Positions 1 through 8,125 of a stretch of DNA of 64,000 nucleotides are shown piece by piece. Position numbers and translations under genes: made by a program. The notes below the pieces were generated by a model, which saw only the letters and a list, made by a program, of their open reading frames with translations, did no database searches and was not told the DNA's origin. The stretch is from Burkholderiaceae bacterium (lineage in GTDB: Bacteria; Pseudomonadota; Gammaproteobacteria; Burkholderiales; Burkholderiaceae_D), in assembly GCA_031291325.1 (NCBI GenBank), contig JARLJG010000010.1, positions 1-64,000 of the forward strand, written 5' to 3'. Position 1 is the stretch's first letter. The number at the start of each line of letters is the position of its first letter.

Positions 1-506
1 ACCGATACGACGAACGGCGTTGCGGCGCGCGCGCCGAAGCGCCGGGGCAGATCGACGCCAGCGCGGTGGCGCAGCTGTTCAAGAGCGCGCACTTCCATAG
101 CGTGCTCAGTGCGGACATCGCCCAGGACATGTGGGAAAAGTTTGTCTTCATCGCCACGCTGGCCGGCATGACCTGCGCGCTGCGCAGCGATATCGGCGGC
201 ATCGTGGCCACCGCCCCCGGCGAACGGCTGATGCGCGATGCCCTGGCCGAATGTCAGGCGGTGGCGGCAGCCAACGGCCATCCGGTGCGGCCGCTGGCGC
301 ACAAGCTGGCGACGCGCGCCTTCACGGAAAAAGGCTCGACATTTGCCGCTTCGATGTTGCGCGATCTGCAGGCCGGCCATTGCACCGAGGCCGAGCACAT
401 CGTCGGCGATATGGTGCAAAGTGCCGCCGCCGCCGGACTGCCGCATCCTTGTCTGCGGATGGCGCTGTGTCATTTGCAAGTCTACGAACAAGCTCTCGCG
501 GCCTGA
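1..506 (+). CDS. panE: 2-dehydropantoate 2-reductase (ketopantoate reductase), C-terminal part
   Basis: The gene enters from the left edge; the reading frame begins at base 3 and stops at 504-506, so only the C-terminal 167 residues are seen. The family (PanE/ApbA) reduces ketopantoate to pantoate with NADPH in the cytoplasm, for pantothenate and CoA synthesis. The visible part is the helical C-terminal domain: a WEKFVFIATLAGMTC stretch followed by the KGSTFAASMLRDLQAG and TEAEHIVGDM segments that carry the conserved Lys, Ser and Glu of the substrate site. The Rossmann NADPH domain lies outside the window. A strong terminator follows directly, so it is not cotranscribed with the next operon. 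PanE-fold paralogues of unknown substrate exist, so the exact substrate is less certain than the family. Confidence 0.85.
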   Translation, partial: RYDERRCGARAEAPGQIDASAVAQLFKSAHFHSVLSADIAQDMWEKFVFIATLAGMTCALRSDIGGIVATAPGERLMRDALAECQAVAAANGHPVRPLAHKLATRAFTEKGSTFAASMLRDLQAGHCTEAEHIVGDMVQSAAAAGLPHPCLRMALCHLQVYEQALAA

Positions 507-518
507 ACTTCCAGCCCG

Positions 519-547
519 AAACGCCGCTGCTGCGGCGTTTTCTTTTT
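519..547 (+). terminator. Rho-independent terminator of the ketopantoate reductase gene
   Basis: A perfect 9-bp stem, AAACGCCGC (519-527) against GCGGCGTTT (532-540), with a TGCT loop and a TTTTCTTTTT run (538-547), starts 12 bases after the stop codon. Confidence 0.9.
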
Positions 548-679
548 AAAATTGCAATTTTTCACGCTGCCAGCAGGTCAACCTATTAGTCCTGCTAGTT
601 ACGCCCGCCGCTCCCGCTCCTTAAGATGGTCACAACGCCGCAGAAGGCGTATTCCATTCTCCAATTTAAGGAAAACATC

Positions 680-1096
680 ATGAAACGAGTGTTGAAGATG
701 GCGCTGTTGGGTGCGCTGCTGGCGTCGGCGGCGGTATCGGCTGCTACCTTGCAGGTGAAAATCGACGGCGTCGCCAGCGGCAAAGGCAAGCTGCGCGTGG
801 CTGTCTGCGACGAAAGCAGCTTCCTGAAAAAATGCGCGATCGGCGCGCAGGCAACGGCCCATGCCGGTTCGGTGACGGTCGACGTGCCTGACGTGCCGGC
901 CGGCACCTGGGCGGTGATGGCCTACCACGACGAGAACGACAACCAGAAACTGGATCGCAACGAATTGGGCATCCCCAGCGAAGGCTACGGATTCTCGAAC
1001 GGCGCCACCGCCAAGAATGGCCCGCCGCAGTTCAAGCAAGCGGCTGTGAGCGTGGGCGCGACTGCGGTGCCGGTGCAAATCACCCTGAGATATTGA
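680..1096 (+). CDS. DUF2141 family exported protein
   Basis: 138-residue protein with an N-terminal signal peptide (MKRVLKMALLGALLASAAV, cleavage near AVSAAT), so periplasmic or surface-exposed. The body matches the DUF2141 pattern: a small beta-sandwich with GKLRVAVCDE near the start, a VPAGTWAVMAYHDENDNQKLD loop in the middle and a GYGFSNGA segment. The acidic D-N-N-K-L-D stretch looks like a calcium-type loop, which is inference. The ATG at 680 is chosen because AAGGA lies 8 bases upstream; the in-frame extension to 626 lacks one. It is the first gene of the operon running to 5824. The molecular function of DUF2141 is unknown. Confidence 0.8.
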   Translation: MKRVLKMALLGALLASAAVSAATLQVKIDGVASGKGKLRVAVCDESSFLKKCAIGAQATAHAGSVTVDVPDVPAGTWAVMAYHDENDNQKLDRNELGIPSEGYGFSNGATAKNGPPQFKQAAVSVGATAVPVQITLRY

Positions 1097-1105
1097 GAGG
1101 TTGCC

Positions 1106-1774
1106 ATGGTTGCCCTCCACGTCACGGACCTGTCCAAGCGCTACCGGCGCGATGCGGAAGCGTTCACCGCGCTGGACAAAGTGTCCTTCTCCATCCAGCC
1201 GGGCGAGCTGGTGGCGCTGACCGGCCCGTCCGGCAGCGGCAAAAGCACGCTGCTCAACATTATTGCCGGCTACGACCAGGCGGATGGCGGCAGCGTGGTG
1301 GTCAACGGTTTTGACGTAACCCGCGCCAAGCCGGCCGAGATGGATGCGCTGCGCACCCGCACCGTCGGCTTCATCTTCCAGCAGTTCCACCTGGTGCCGG
1401 GCTTGAACGCGCTGGAAAATGTCGAGCTGGCGCTGCTCAACACCGGCTTGTCCAAGGCCGAGCGCCGCGCGCGCGCGACCGAATCGCTGCGCCGCGTCGG
1501 CCTGGCCGAGCATTCGGCGCGTCGTCCGGCCCTGCTCTCCGGCGGCCAGCAGCAGCGTGTCGCGGTGGCCCGCGCGCTGGCGGCCAAACCCAGCGTGGTG
1601 CTGGCCGACGAGCCGACCGCAGCGCTGGACCGCGCCAATGCCGAGAGCCTGATGGACCAGCTGGCGGCACTGGCGCGCGAAAGCGGCATGGCGGCCCTGG
1701 TATCGACCCACGACCAGCGCTGCCTGGATCGTGTCGACCGCGTGATTCGACTTGAAAACGGAGCTCTATCATGA
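1106..1774 (+). CDS. ABC transporter ATP-binding protein, MacB/LolD type
   Basis: 222-residue ATPase subunit. Walker A GPSGSGKST is at residues 40-48, the Q-loop at FQQFHLVPG near 91, the signature LSGGQ at 144-148, Walker B VVLADEP at 164-170 and the switch His in STHD near 200. The length and the LVPGLNALENVELAL segment match the LolD/MacB/FtsE group, which drives mechanotransmission in the inner membrane rather than classical transport. The stop overlaps the permease start by 4 bases (ATGA), showing tight coupling. With the permease, the LolA-like protein and the beta-barrel protein downstream it may move a lipid, lipoprotein or hydrophobic product across the envelope. Confidence 0.93.
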   Translation: MVALHVTDLSKRYRRDAEAFTALDKVSFSIQPGELVALTGPSGSGKSTLLNIIAGYDQADGGSVVVNGFDVTRAKPAEMDALRTRTVGFIFQQFHLVPGLNALENVELALLNTGLSKAERRARATESLRRVGLAEHSARRPALLSGGQQQRVAVARALAAKPSVVLADEPTAALDRANAESLMDQLAALARESGMAALVSTHDQRCLDRVDRVIRLENGALS

Positions 1775-2991
1775 TGTGGTTATCCCTGGCCTTGCGCAAT
1801 ATCGTCGCCAACCGGCGCCGCTCGATGCTGGCGCTGGCCGCGATCGCGGCGGCGGCAGTGGCGATGATGCTGTTCGCCGATTACGTCAACGCGATCCGTG
1901 TCGGTCTGCGCCACACCACCATCCACGATGGCCTCGGCCATCTGCGCGTGGCCGCCCGTGGCGGCTTCGACGCCTACGAAGAAAAGCAGCTGCAGCACGG
2001 CATGACGCCGGCCCAGTACGCGGCGCTGGAAAAAGCCACCGAGGCCGAACCGACGGTGCGCCGCATCGTGCCGGGCCTGAGCTTTCAGGGTCTGGTGTCC
2101 AACGGTCCGCGCACCCTGGCCTTCAGCGGCAGCGGCGTCGACCCGGCGCTGGAAAGCGCAGCCTTCAGCGCCAGCCACGAGATCGTAAAGGGCGCTCAAC
2201 TGGACGCCTCCGCGCCGGACGACGGCGTGGTGCTGGGCGCCGACCTGGCGCAGCGTCTCGGCGTCGAGCCGGGACAGACCGTGACCCTGCTGACCTCGAC
2301 CGTCAGCGGCGCCATCAACGCAGCCGACTTGCAGGTGGTGGGCATCGAAAGCACCGGCTCGCCGGAGCGCGATCTGCATCTGCTGCGCGCCAAGCTGCCG
2401 ATGGTGCAGAGCCTGCTGGCCACCGACCGCGTGTCGTCCGTGGCGCTGCTGCTGGACGACCAGGCCGATGTCGAAGAGGTGCAGCGCCGCCTCGGCGCCG
2501 CGCTGCCGCAGATGGAACTGCGCAACTGGCTGCAGATGGCGCCGTACTACACCCAGGTGCTGGGCCTGTACGAAAACCTGTTCCGCATCTTCGGCCTGTT
2601 CATTCTCGTGGTCAGCCTGCTGGGCCTGACCACCATCATCCTGACCAGCGTGCTGGAGCGTTCGCGTGAAATCGGCGTGATGCGCGCGCTCGGCATCAGC
2701 GCCTGGCATGTGCGCCGCGCCTTTGTGCTGGAGGGTCTGGTGTTGTGCCTGATCGGCGTGGCCGTCGGCATGCTGGTTGCGGCCGGGCTGGGCGAAGCCA
2801 TCAATGCGCTGCGCATCACCATGCCGCCGCCGCCGGGACAGACCGAAGGTTATCCGCTGCGCGTGCTGTGGGATTGGTCGGCGACGGCTGGCATCGCAAC
2901 GCTGGTGCTGTTGCTGGGGATCGCGGCGGCATGGATGGCAAGTGGCCGTGTCACGCGGCTGAAAGTAATCGACGCTTTGGGAGCACTGTGA
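1771..2991 (+). CDS. ABC transporter permease, FtsX/MacB family
   Basis: 406 residues with the FtsX/MacB layout: a transmembrane helix at about residues 12-35 (MLALAAIAAAAVAMMLFADYV), a periplasmic core of about 230 residues, then three helices in the last 140 residues (around FGLFILVVSLLGLTTIIL, VLCLIGVAVGMLVAAGLG and GIATLVLLLGIAAAWM). The ERSREIGVMRALG coupling motif follows the second helix, as in LolC/E and MacB. It partners the ATPase encoded just upstream; start and stop codons overlap on both sides. Mechanotransmission of a periplasmic partner, such as the LolA-like protein downstream, is likely but inferred. Confidence 0.92.
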   Translation: MMWLSLALRNIVANRRRSMLALAAIAAAAVAMMLFADYVNAIRVGLRHTTIHDGLGHLRVAARGGFDAYEEKQLQHGMTPAQYAALEKATEAEPTVRRIVPGLSFQGLVSNGPRTLAFSGSGVDPALESAAFSASHEIVKGAQLDASAPDDGVVLGADLAQRLGVEPGQTVTLLTSTVSGAINAADLQVVGIESTGSPERDLHLLRAKLPMVQSLLATDRVSSVALLLDDQADVEEVQRRLGAALPQMELRNWLQMAPYYTQVLGLYENLFRIFGLFILVVSLLGLTTIILTSVLERSREIGVMRALGISAWHVRRAFVLEGLVLCLIGVAVGMLVAAGLGEAINALRITMPPPPGQTEGYPLRVLWDWSATAGIATLVLLLGIAAAWMASGRVTRLKVIDALGAL

Positions 2992-3767
2992 TGAAAACGA
3001 AAACGACTCTGCATATTTCCGCTGCGCTGTTGTTCGCCCTGGCCGGCTTCGGCTGGCACGGCACGGCTGCCGCCGCCACCGTGGCCGCAGCCGCCGATCC
3101 GGCCGCGCTGGTGGCCAAGCTGGACGCCTTGCGCCGTCCCAGCGCCGCCAATCTCAAAATGGCGTTCACGCTGACCACCAGCGAGAACGGCGCGGAGGAC
3201 ACCTACCGCTACACCGGCCTGATCCGCCGCGACGCCGGCACCCTGGTGCTGGCCGAAGACGGCGACCAGCGCGGCCAGAAATACCTGTACACGCCAGGCG
3301 GCTACTGGCTGTACGCGCCGCGCACGCGCCGTCCGATGCGCCTGACGCCGCTGCAGACGCTGCGCGGCCAGGCCAGCATCGGCGACATTTCGCGCCTGAA
3401 CCTGGCTGAAGATTACAATGCCGCCTTCGCCGCCCAGAGCGAAGCCCGCATCGACGACCTGGATTGCTGGGTGCTGACCCTGAGCGCCAAATCGCCGGAA
3501 GCCTCGTACGCCAGCATTACGCTGTACGTGAACAAGGCCGACCGGGTGCCGGTGCAGGCCGACCTGATGGCGGGCACCGGTCGCAAACTGAAGACGCTGA
3601 AGTTCGGCGGCCTGAAAAAGCTCGGCGGCCAGAATCTGCTGACCACGCTGACCTATATCGACGCCGTCAATCCGGACAAGCGCACGGTGCAGCAGATCGA
3701 TGCCGTGGAGTCCAGCAGCACGCCGGCCGCGATGTTCCAGCCACAAGCCTTGGCCCTCGAGAACTGA
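2991..3767 (+). CDS. Outer membrane lipoprotein-sorting (LolA-like) protein
   Basis: 258-residue periplasmic protein with a signal peptide (MKTKTTLHISAALLFALAGF) ending around residue 28. The body is an LolA-like half-barrel: LVAKLDALRRPSAANLKMAF, then TYRYTGLIR, WLYAPRTRRPMRL, and a C-terminal RKLKTLKFGGLKKLGGQ strand. Such proteins of the pfam17131 type occur beside MacB-like ABC pairs and are thought to carry a hydrophobic ligand between membranes. The start overlaps the permease stop (TGATG). It is not the housekeeping LolA, which is shorter and sits elsewhere in related genomes, so a dedicated cargo is inferred. Confidence 0.8.
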   Translation: MKTKTTLHISAALLFALAGFGWHGTAAAATVAAAADPAALVAKLDALRRPSAANLKMAFTLTTSENGAEDTYRYTGLIRRDAGTLVLAEDGDQRGQKYLYTPGGYWLYAPRTRRPMRLTPLQTLRGQASIGDISRLNLAEDYNAAFAAQSEARIDDLDCWVLTLSAKSPEASYASITLYVNKADRVPVQADLMAGTGRKLKTLKFGGLKKLGGQNLLTTLTYIDAVNPDKRTVQQIDAVESSSTPAAMFQPQALALEN

Positions 3768-3771
3768 GACG

Positions 3772-5034
3772 ATGCGTTTCGGTTTTCCTCTGTTGATCTG
3801 CGCGGCGCTGGTCGTGCCGGCGAGCGCGCTGGCCGCCGACGCCGATGTGCACGGCTACGCGCTGGCCGACCTGACGGCGACGCAGGCGCGCAGCACTGCC
3901 GCCAATCCGGACAATCTGTTCGATACCGGCGGCGGCACCGGCGAGCTGGCGCTGGGGCTGGAAGGCAATGTCAGCGGTGTGCGCTGGCGCGGTCGCTTGA
4001 CCCTGGACGGCGAATTCGGCAACGGCTGGCCGTCCGAACACTACGTCGCGCTGCAGGAATTGCATTATGGCTGGCTTAGCGGCGAACGCTGGCATTTCTC
4101 GGCAGGTCAGCAATTGCTGACCTGGGATAACGGCCTGTCGTTCCAGCCGCTGGGATTCTTCAAGTCGTCGCAGACCGATCTGCGCGATGTGTTCGATACC
4201 GAAGGCCGCAGCCAGGGCTTGCCGATGCTGGTGACCACTTATCTGGGCGACACGGTCACCACCGACATCGTGGCCAGCACCTCCAACCCCGGCAATGACC
4301 GCGCCGAGCGGAGCAACGCGCGCCAGCTGGCGACCCGCTGGTCGGGTGAATTGACGCCGGGGCTGAACACGGCGCTGATGCTGCGCAAGCGCGATGGCGC
4401 GCGCGTCGGCGTCGGCGTCTCGACCTCTTACGGCGTGGACGAGGTGACGCTGCGCGCCGATGCGTATTACGGTCCGGCCGAAGCGCGCGAGTTCCCGACC
4501 GCCTTGCTGGCCGGTCCGGCGCAGCTGTATCTGCCGCCGCTGGCATTCAGCTACGACCCTGGCCACGATTACAAGCTGCGTTCCGAGATCGGCGCGACCT
4601 GGACCCCGCAGCGCGGACTGGCGCTGTATGGCGAATGGGTGCACCACGGCGACGGCATCTCCGGCAGCCAGTGGAAGCTATACAACCAACAACTGGCGCT
4701 GCACGCTGCGGCGCTGAATGGCCCCTACCATGGCGCCGCCGTGGGCAATCTGGGCACCGACCTGTCCCTGCTGGGCAGCGCGCCGACCGGCGTGCGGCGC
4801 GACTATCTGTATCTGCGCGCCGAGCTGGGGCAGGGCGACGCCACCTGGTATCTGTCCACCTTTGCCGGCCTGGCCGACGGCAGCGCGATGACCACCTTGT
4901 CGAAGACCTGGCTGTTGCGCGCCCACCTGACACTGAAGGCCGATCTCAACGCGTTCACCGGCAACGCAAGCAGTGAATTCGGCTTGACCCCCTACCGCTA
5001 TCAGGCCGACCTGGTTCTGCAGCAGACGTTTTAA
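3772..5034 (+). CDS. Outer membrane beta-barrel protein of the ABC/LolA operon
   Basis: 420 residues, signal peptide at residues 1-19 (cleavage near SALAAD), then alternating hydrophobic and polar strands (WRGRLTLDGEFG, WHFSAGQQLLTW, VTLRADAYYG, LALYGEWVHHG) and a C-terminal aromatic residue (VLQQTF), all typical of outer-membrane barrels. Four bases separate it from the LolA-like gene. I cannot name a family with confidence; it resembles porin-like DUF1302-type barrels. As the terminal envelope component of this operon it may receive or expose the cargo moved by the ABC pair and LolA-like protein. Confidence 0.75.
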   Translation: MRFGFPLLICAALVVPASALAADADVHGYALADLTATQARSTAANPDNLFDTGGGTGELALGLEGNVSGVRWRGRLTLDGEFGNGWPSEHYVALQELHYGWLSGERWHFSAGQQLLTWDNGLSFQPLGFFKSSQTDLRDVFDTEGRSQGLPMLVTTYLGDTVTTDIVASTSNPGNDRAERSNARQLATRWSGELTPGLNTALMLRKRDGARVGVGVSTSYGVDEVTLRADAYYGPAEAREFPTALLAGPAQLYLPPLAFSYDPGHDYKLRSEIGATWTPQRGLALYGEWVHHGDGISGSQWKLYNQQLALHAAALNGPYHGAAVGNLGTDLSLLGSAPTGVRRDYLYLRAELGQGDATWYLSTFAGLADGSAMTTLSKTWLLRAHLTLKADLNAFTGNASSEFGLTPYRYQADLVLQQTF

Positions 5035-5047
5035 CGAAAGAACGACC

Positions 5048-5824
5048 ATGGATGACGTGTCCTTGTTGCCCCAACCCATAGACCCGCAGGGCTTGCCCGC
5101 CCACAACGCGGTGGCGGTCTATCTGCTGGAACTGGATCATTCGGCTTCGCGCGACTCGCCGCAGCGCTACCTGCCGCTGCTGGCTGCGCTGGAACTGGCG
5201 AACTGGCAAAAAATCCGCCCGGTGCAGCGCCAGTGGCAATACCTGCAGAGCCGGGTATTGCAGCGGCTGGTGTTGGGCGCATACGCCGAGTGCGATCCGC
5301 GCGCGCTGACTTTCCTATGCGACAAGTGGGGCCGGCCCACCCTGGCCGAGCATGCGGATCTGCATTTCAGCCTGTCGCATTGCGCCTCGCATGTGGCGCT
5401 GGCGGTCGGCAGCGATTCGGTGCTGGGGGTCGATGTCGAGACCGTGGTGCCGGTGCGGCCCAGTTTCATGCACATCGCCAGTCAGTTTTTCCATCCCGAA
5501 GATCTGGCGCAGCTGATGGAAGTGTCCGAAGAGCAGCGCTATGGCCGCTTCCTGGAGCAGTGGACGCTGAAGGAAGCCTATCTGAAAGCGCTGGGGCTGG
5601 GCATGCACAAGCCGATGGCCGATTGCCGCTTCGAGCGCACCCCTGCCGGCCTGATCGTCGCGCACGATCGCGCACCGGCGCCGGGCGTTGCCGCGCCCAC
5701 CGCCTTTATTGCCCAGCGCCGCATGCGCGGTTGCCAGTTGGCGCTGGCTTACCGTTACGGGCGTCCGGTCCGCTTCCGCTATCTGAACGGCGATAGCGCG
5801 CTGCCTTGGCAGCAAACAGGCTGA
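5048..5824 (+). CDS. 4'-phosphopantetheinyl transferase, Sfp/AcpT superfamily
   Basis: 258-residue enzyme that moves phosphopantetheine from CoA to a serine of acyl or peptidyl carrier proteins. Signature residues are visible: SLSHC at 108-112, the magnesium-binding GVDVE (Asp129, Glu131), and WTLKEAYLK with Trp172, Lys175, Glu176 and Lys180. The length fits Sfp-type enzymes rather than the short AcpS. It is the last gene of the 680-5824 operon, 13 bases after the barrel gene. No polyketide, peptide or fatty-acid assembly line is visible in the window, so its carrier protein is encoded elsewhere. Position beside the quorum-sensing locus suggests secondary metabolism, which is inference. Confidence 0.9.
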   Translation: MDDVSLLPQPIDPQGLPAHNAVAVYLLELDHSASRDSPQRYLPLLAALELANWQKIRPVQRQWQYLQSRVLQRLVLGAYAECDPRALTFLCDKWGRPTLAEHADLHFSLSHCASHVALAVGSDSVLGVDVETVVPVRPSFMHIASQFFHPEDLAQLMEVSEEQRYGRFLEQWTLKEAYLKALGLGMHKPMADCRFERTPAGLIVAHDRAPAPGVAAPTAFIAQRRMRGCQLALAYRYGRPVRFRYLNGDSALPWQQTG

Positions 5825-5868
5825 AAATGCGGCGTGAACGTGGCGGGGACATGGTGGTGTTTGTTATT

Positions 5869-5883
5869 AAAGCCTTCGGCTTT
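5869..5883 (+). terminator. Weak hairpin after the phosphopantetheinyl transferase gene
   Basis: AAAGCC and GGCTTT pair around a TTC loop 45 bases past the stop. The following run is only TTT, so termination here is uncertain. Confidence 0.35.
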
Positions 5884-5990
5884 CCTGTCAGAAACTTGTA
5901 ACGCTACTTTCATCCTGTTGTAAAAAACCTATGCTATGATACAAATAATGCAACTCGCCGCTGCTTACCGCACAATTGTGGACGGAACTT

Positions 5991-6755
5991 ATGGATGAGT
6001 CTTCCGGCAATACCGGCATCGCGCCGGATTTTTTTGAAACCTACGATGCGCTGATGAATGCCCGTGACGAGCCGGATACCGTCACGCGCTTGCAGTTGGC
6101 CGCTCTGGGTCTGGGCTTCGACAAGGTGCTGTTTGCCGTCATCCCGCAGCCCAAGGTCAGCATTGCCGGCGTCTACCTGCGCAGCAATTATCCTGACCGG
6201 TGGCGCGAACACTACGACCGCAACAACCTGCGCGCCGCCGATCCCACGGTCGAGTACTGCTTTAAATCGAGCTCGCCGTTCGTGTGGGTGCCGCAGTCCT
6301 TCAAAACCCCTGAACAGCAGGCATTGTACGAAGAAGCCGCTTCGTTCGGACTGAAGGTCGGCGTCACGCTGCCGATTCGCGGCCTCGACGGCGAGATCGG
6401 CATGCTGACCTGCGTGCGCGACGAAAGTCCCGGTCCGGCCTTTCTCAAAGACCTGAGCCAGAACCTGGGCGGCTTGTCGTTGTTGCGCGATGTGGCCTTC
6501 GACTCGCTGCACCAGTATGTGCACGCGTCGGTGGCGCCGGACGAAGAAATACCGACTCTGACCGCCCGCGAGCTGGATTGCCTGAAGTGGATGTGCGCCG
6601 GCAAGACCGCCTGGGAAATCGGCCGCATCCTCAGCATCTCGGAAGCCGGCGTCAATTTCCACATGGGCAATTTGCGGACCAAATTCGGCGTAAGCCGCCG
6701 CAACGACGTGGTGATCAAGGCCCTGCGTCTCGGCCTGATCACCCTGCCCGGCTAA
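5991..6755 (+). CDS. luxR: LuxR-family quorum-sensing transcriptional activator
   Basis: 254 residues. The N-terminal autoinducer-binding domain keeps the acyl-homoserine lactone contacts Trp71, Tyr75, Asp84 and Trp99 (RWREHY, AADPTV, FVW). The C-terminal LuxR helix-turn-helix begins at LTARELDCLKWMCAGKTAWEIG and runs through FHMGNLRTKFGVSRRNDVVIKA. It should bind the signal made by the neighbouring LuxI and activate a lux box. ATG 5991 is chosen over the upstream TTG at 5976 because ACGGA lies at suitable spacing. The gene converges on the RsaL-like gene, with stop codons overlapping by 3-4 bases. A possible sigma-70 promoter, TTGTAA then TACAAA with a 16-base spacer, lies about 50 bases upstream. 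Confidence 0.93.
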   Translation: MDESSGNTGIAPDFFETYDALMNARDEPDTVTRLQLAALGLGFDKVLFAVIPQPKVSIAGVYLRSNYPDRWREHYDRNNLRAADPTVEYCFKSSSPFVWVPQSFKTPEQQALYEEAASFGLKVGVTLPIRGLDGEIGMLTCVRDESPGPAFLKDLSQNLGGLSLLRDVAFDSLHQYVHASVAPDEEIPTLTARELDCLKWMCAGKTAWEIGRILSISEAGVNFHMGNLRTKFGVSRRNDVVIKALRLGLITLPG

Positions 6756-7090
6756 TTGCTTTCGCTATCGAAGCGCGGGGATCTGATGCGCTGCAAGTCG
6801 TTGTCATCGATAACGCGCCGCAGGTAAAGCTGGATCAGCAACAACACCGACAGCGGCATCGACTTGCCTCGTTCAAAACGACTGCCCTGGGTCTGCGTCA
6901 CTCCAAAACGGCGCCAGAACTCGGTCTGATTTTCCCCCATCACATGGCGCAGGTCGCCTAGCAGGTTCTTGTCCCGAGGGGAAATCCAGTACAGATTATT
7001 CTCTCCGTCGCCGCTGTTATCCGCTCGCCATTCCAGAATTAATCGGCCTTCTGGAATAATCTCGCCTATGGCTTTATTTGTTTTCAGCAT
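6752..7090 (-). CDS. RsaL-like helix-turn-helix repressor of the quorum-sensing locus
   Basis: 112-residue protein. The central segment ENQTEFWRRFGVTQTQGSRFERG followed by PLSVLLLIQLYL is an XRE-type helix-turn-helix of the kind in RsaL, which in Pseudomonas aeruginosa sits between lasR and lasI and represses lasI. RsaL is about 80 residues; here an N-terminal extension of about 40 residues (EGRLILEWRADNSGDGENNLYWI) is added. It lies 61 bases downstream of luxI on the same strand and its 3' end overlaps the luxR 3' end, so it is antisense to any luxR transcript that reads on. A luxI repressor giving signal homeostasis is the expected role. Function is inferred from context and fold. Confidence 0.78.
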   Translation of the reverse strand: MLKTNKAIGEIIPEGRLILEWRADNSGDGENNLYWISPRDKNLLGDLRHVMGENQTEFWRRFGVTQTQGSRFERGKSMPLSVLLLIQLYLRRVIDDNDLQRIRSPRFDSESN

Positions 7091-7107
7091 TTTGTCTGAT
7101 TTAGGAC

Positions 7108-7149
7108 AGGCGGCGATTATCTGTTTGCAAATCGCCGCCTTTTAATTTG
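7108..7149 (+). terminator. Hairpin with forward T-run between the RsaL-like gene and luxI
   Basis: An 11-bp perfect stem, AGGCGGCGATT (7108-7118) and AATCGCCGCCT (7130-7140), is followed on the plus strand by TTTTAATTT; the minus side lacks a T-run. It therefore faces transcripts coming from luxR, and on the other strand it is an intercistronic hairpin between luxI and the repressor gene. Confidence 0.65.
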
Positions 7150-7151
7150 AT

Positions 7152-7736
7152 TTAATGCACCGCATTGCCAAACAAGGCGCTGCGGGTTTTTTCGCCCAGG
7201 TGGATTTCCAAGGCGACTGCTCGTTCCACGCCGATTTGCAGCGGCGGACCCACACGGCTGGTCTCGACGCCGGTGTGGCGCAGCAGGCGCTCGATGGCGG
7301 TGGTGGTCACGGTCACATATTTGTCGATGCCCTGCTTGTCGGCGAACTCGACGATGCCGCGCATCGCTGCGATGGCGCGCTCGGCAAAACCGAACTTGGA
7401 ATCGCCCTCGGTCTCGATGGCGAAGCGGCTCAACTCCCAGACACGCTCTTGCTGCGGGGCCGGTGTGCCGTGCAGCAATTCCGGGAAGGTGTCCTTCAAC
7501 ATGTATGGGCCGTCGGTCGGCATCATGCGCCAGGTGCCGCACACTTTGTTGTTTTCGTTGCGGATCACCATGTAGTGCGGCTCGAGCGCGTCGTAACCAT
7601 CGATTTCCATTCCAGCTAGCACTGGCACTTCCCAACCCATGCGGTCCTTGAAGACTTTGGCGCGCAATACGTGCAGATCGCGCAGATCGTTGCGGTTGAA
7701 TTGATTACGTTGGTTGATTTGAATCGTCGAGCCCAT
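7152..7736 (-). CDS. luxI: Acyl-homoserine lactone synthase, LuxI family
   Basis: 194 residues. It joins an acyl group from acyl carrier protein or acyl-CoA to S-adenosylmethionine to give an acyl-homoserine lactone. All classical invariant residues are in register: Arg25, Phe29, Trp35, Asp46, Asp49, Arg70, Phe84, Glu101 and Arg104 (GTWRMMPT, WELSRFAI). The gene heads a reverse transcript with the RsaL-like repressor second. Thr in place of other residues at the acyl-pocket segment (YVTVTTTAIERLLRHTG) does not allow the acyl chain to be predicted by eye. The promoter region upstream carries a lux-box-like site and a palindrome. Confidence 0.96.
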   Translation of the reverse strand: MGSTIQINQRNQFNRNDLRDLHVLRAKVFKDRMGWEVPVLAGMEIDGYDALEPHYMVIRNENNKVCGTWRMMPTDGPYMLKDTFPELLHGTPAPQQERVWELSRFAIETEGDSKFGFAERAIAAMRGIVEFADKQGIDKYVTVTTTAIERLLRHTGVETSRVGPPLQIGVERAVALEIHLGEKTRSALFGNAVH

Positions 7737-7832
7737 GGTAGTTTCCTTTCGTAAATTTGATTGAATTGGATAACCCGTCTTTGCTTCTGATCTTTCGCTT
7801 GCCGCTACGCATTTACTGCAGTTGATGTAGCT

Positions 7833-7879
7833 ATCTTATGCGTCATGACTAAGCAAAATAACTGGCAGCTCGACTAGTG
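7833..7879 (-). promoter_or_regulatory. luxI promoter with lux-box-like site and overlapping palindrome
   Basis: Read on the minus strand: a 20-base site at 7879-7860 containing CTAGTCGAGCTGCCAG (CT-N12-AG), then 21 bases, then a -10-like TAAGAT at 7838-7833. This spacing is that of class II LuxR activation, with the box centred near -42. Between them lies an imperfect palindrome, 7835-7853, containing the perfect GTCATGAC (7842-7849) and flanking CTTA/TAAG arms, placed where a repressor would block RNA polymerase. The start codon of luxI is about 90 bases downstream of the expected transcription start. Confidence 0.6.
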
Positions 7880-8125
7880 AAACTGCCGCAACAACCTATT
7901 TGAACTACTAGGGACGACCTGATTAATACCTGATACCTGGCAGCCGTTTTGTGTTGGCCGCAGAGGTGTGTAAAACGATGATTTTGACACGTGCCCGCCG
8001 CGCAGAAAGCGAAGTGAATTGACCTTGATTGAATCGGCGGAATCCGCCTGCTGCGAGTGTATTGAGCGAAACTTATGCCCAGCTATTGCTTACCGAAAAG
8101 AAAATGTGCAGTGGCGCATTTCTCG

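Noticed and set aside
5976-5990. TTG start for luxR
   Set aside because: ATG 5991 has the better ribosome-binding site.
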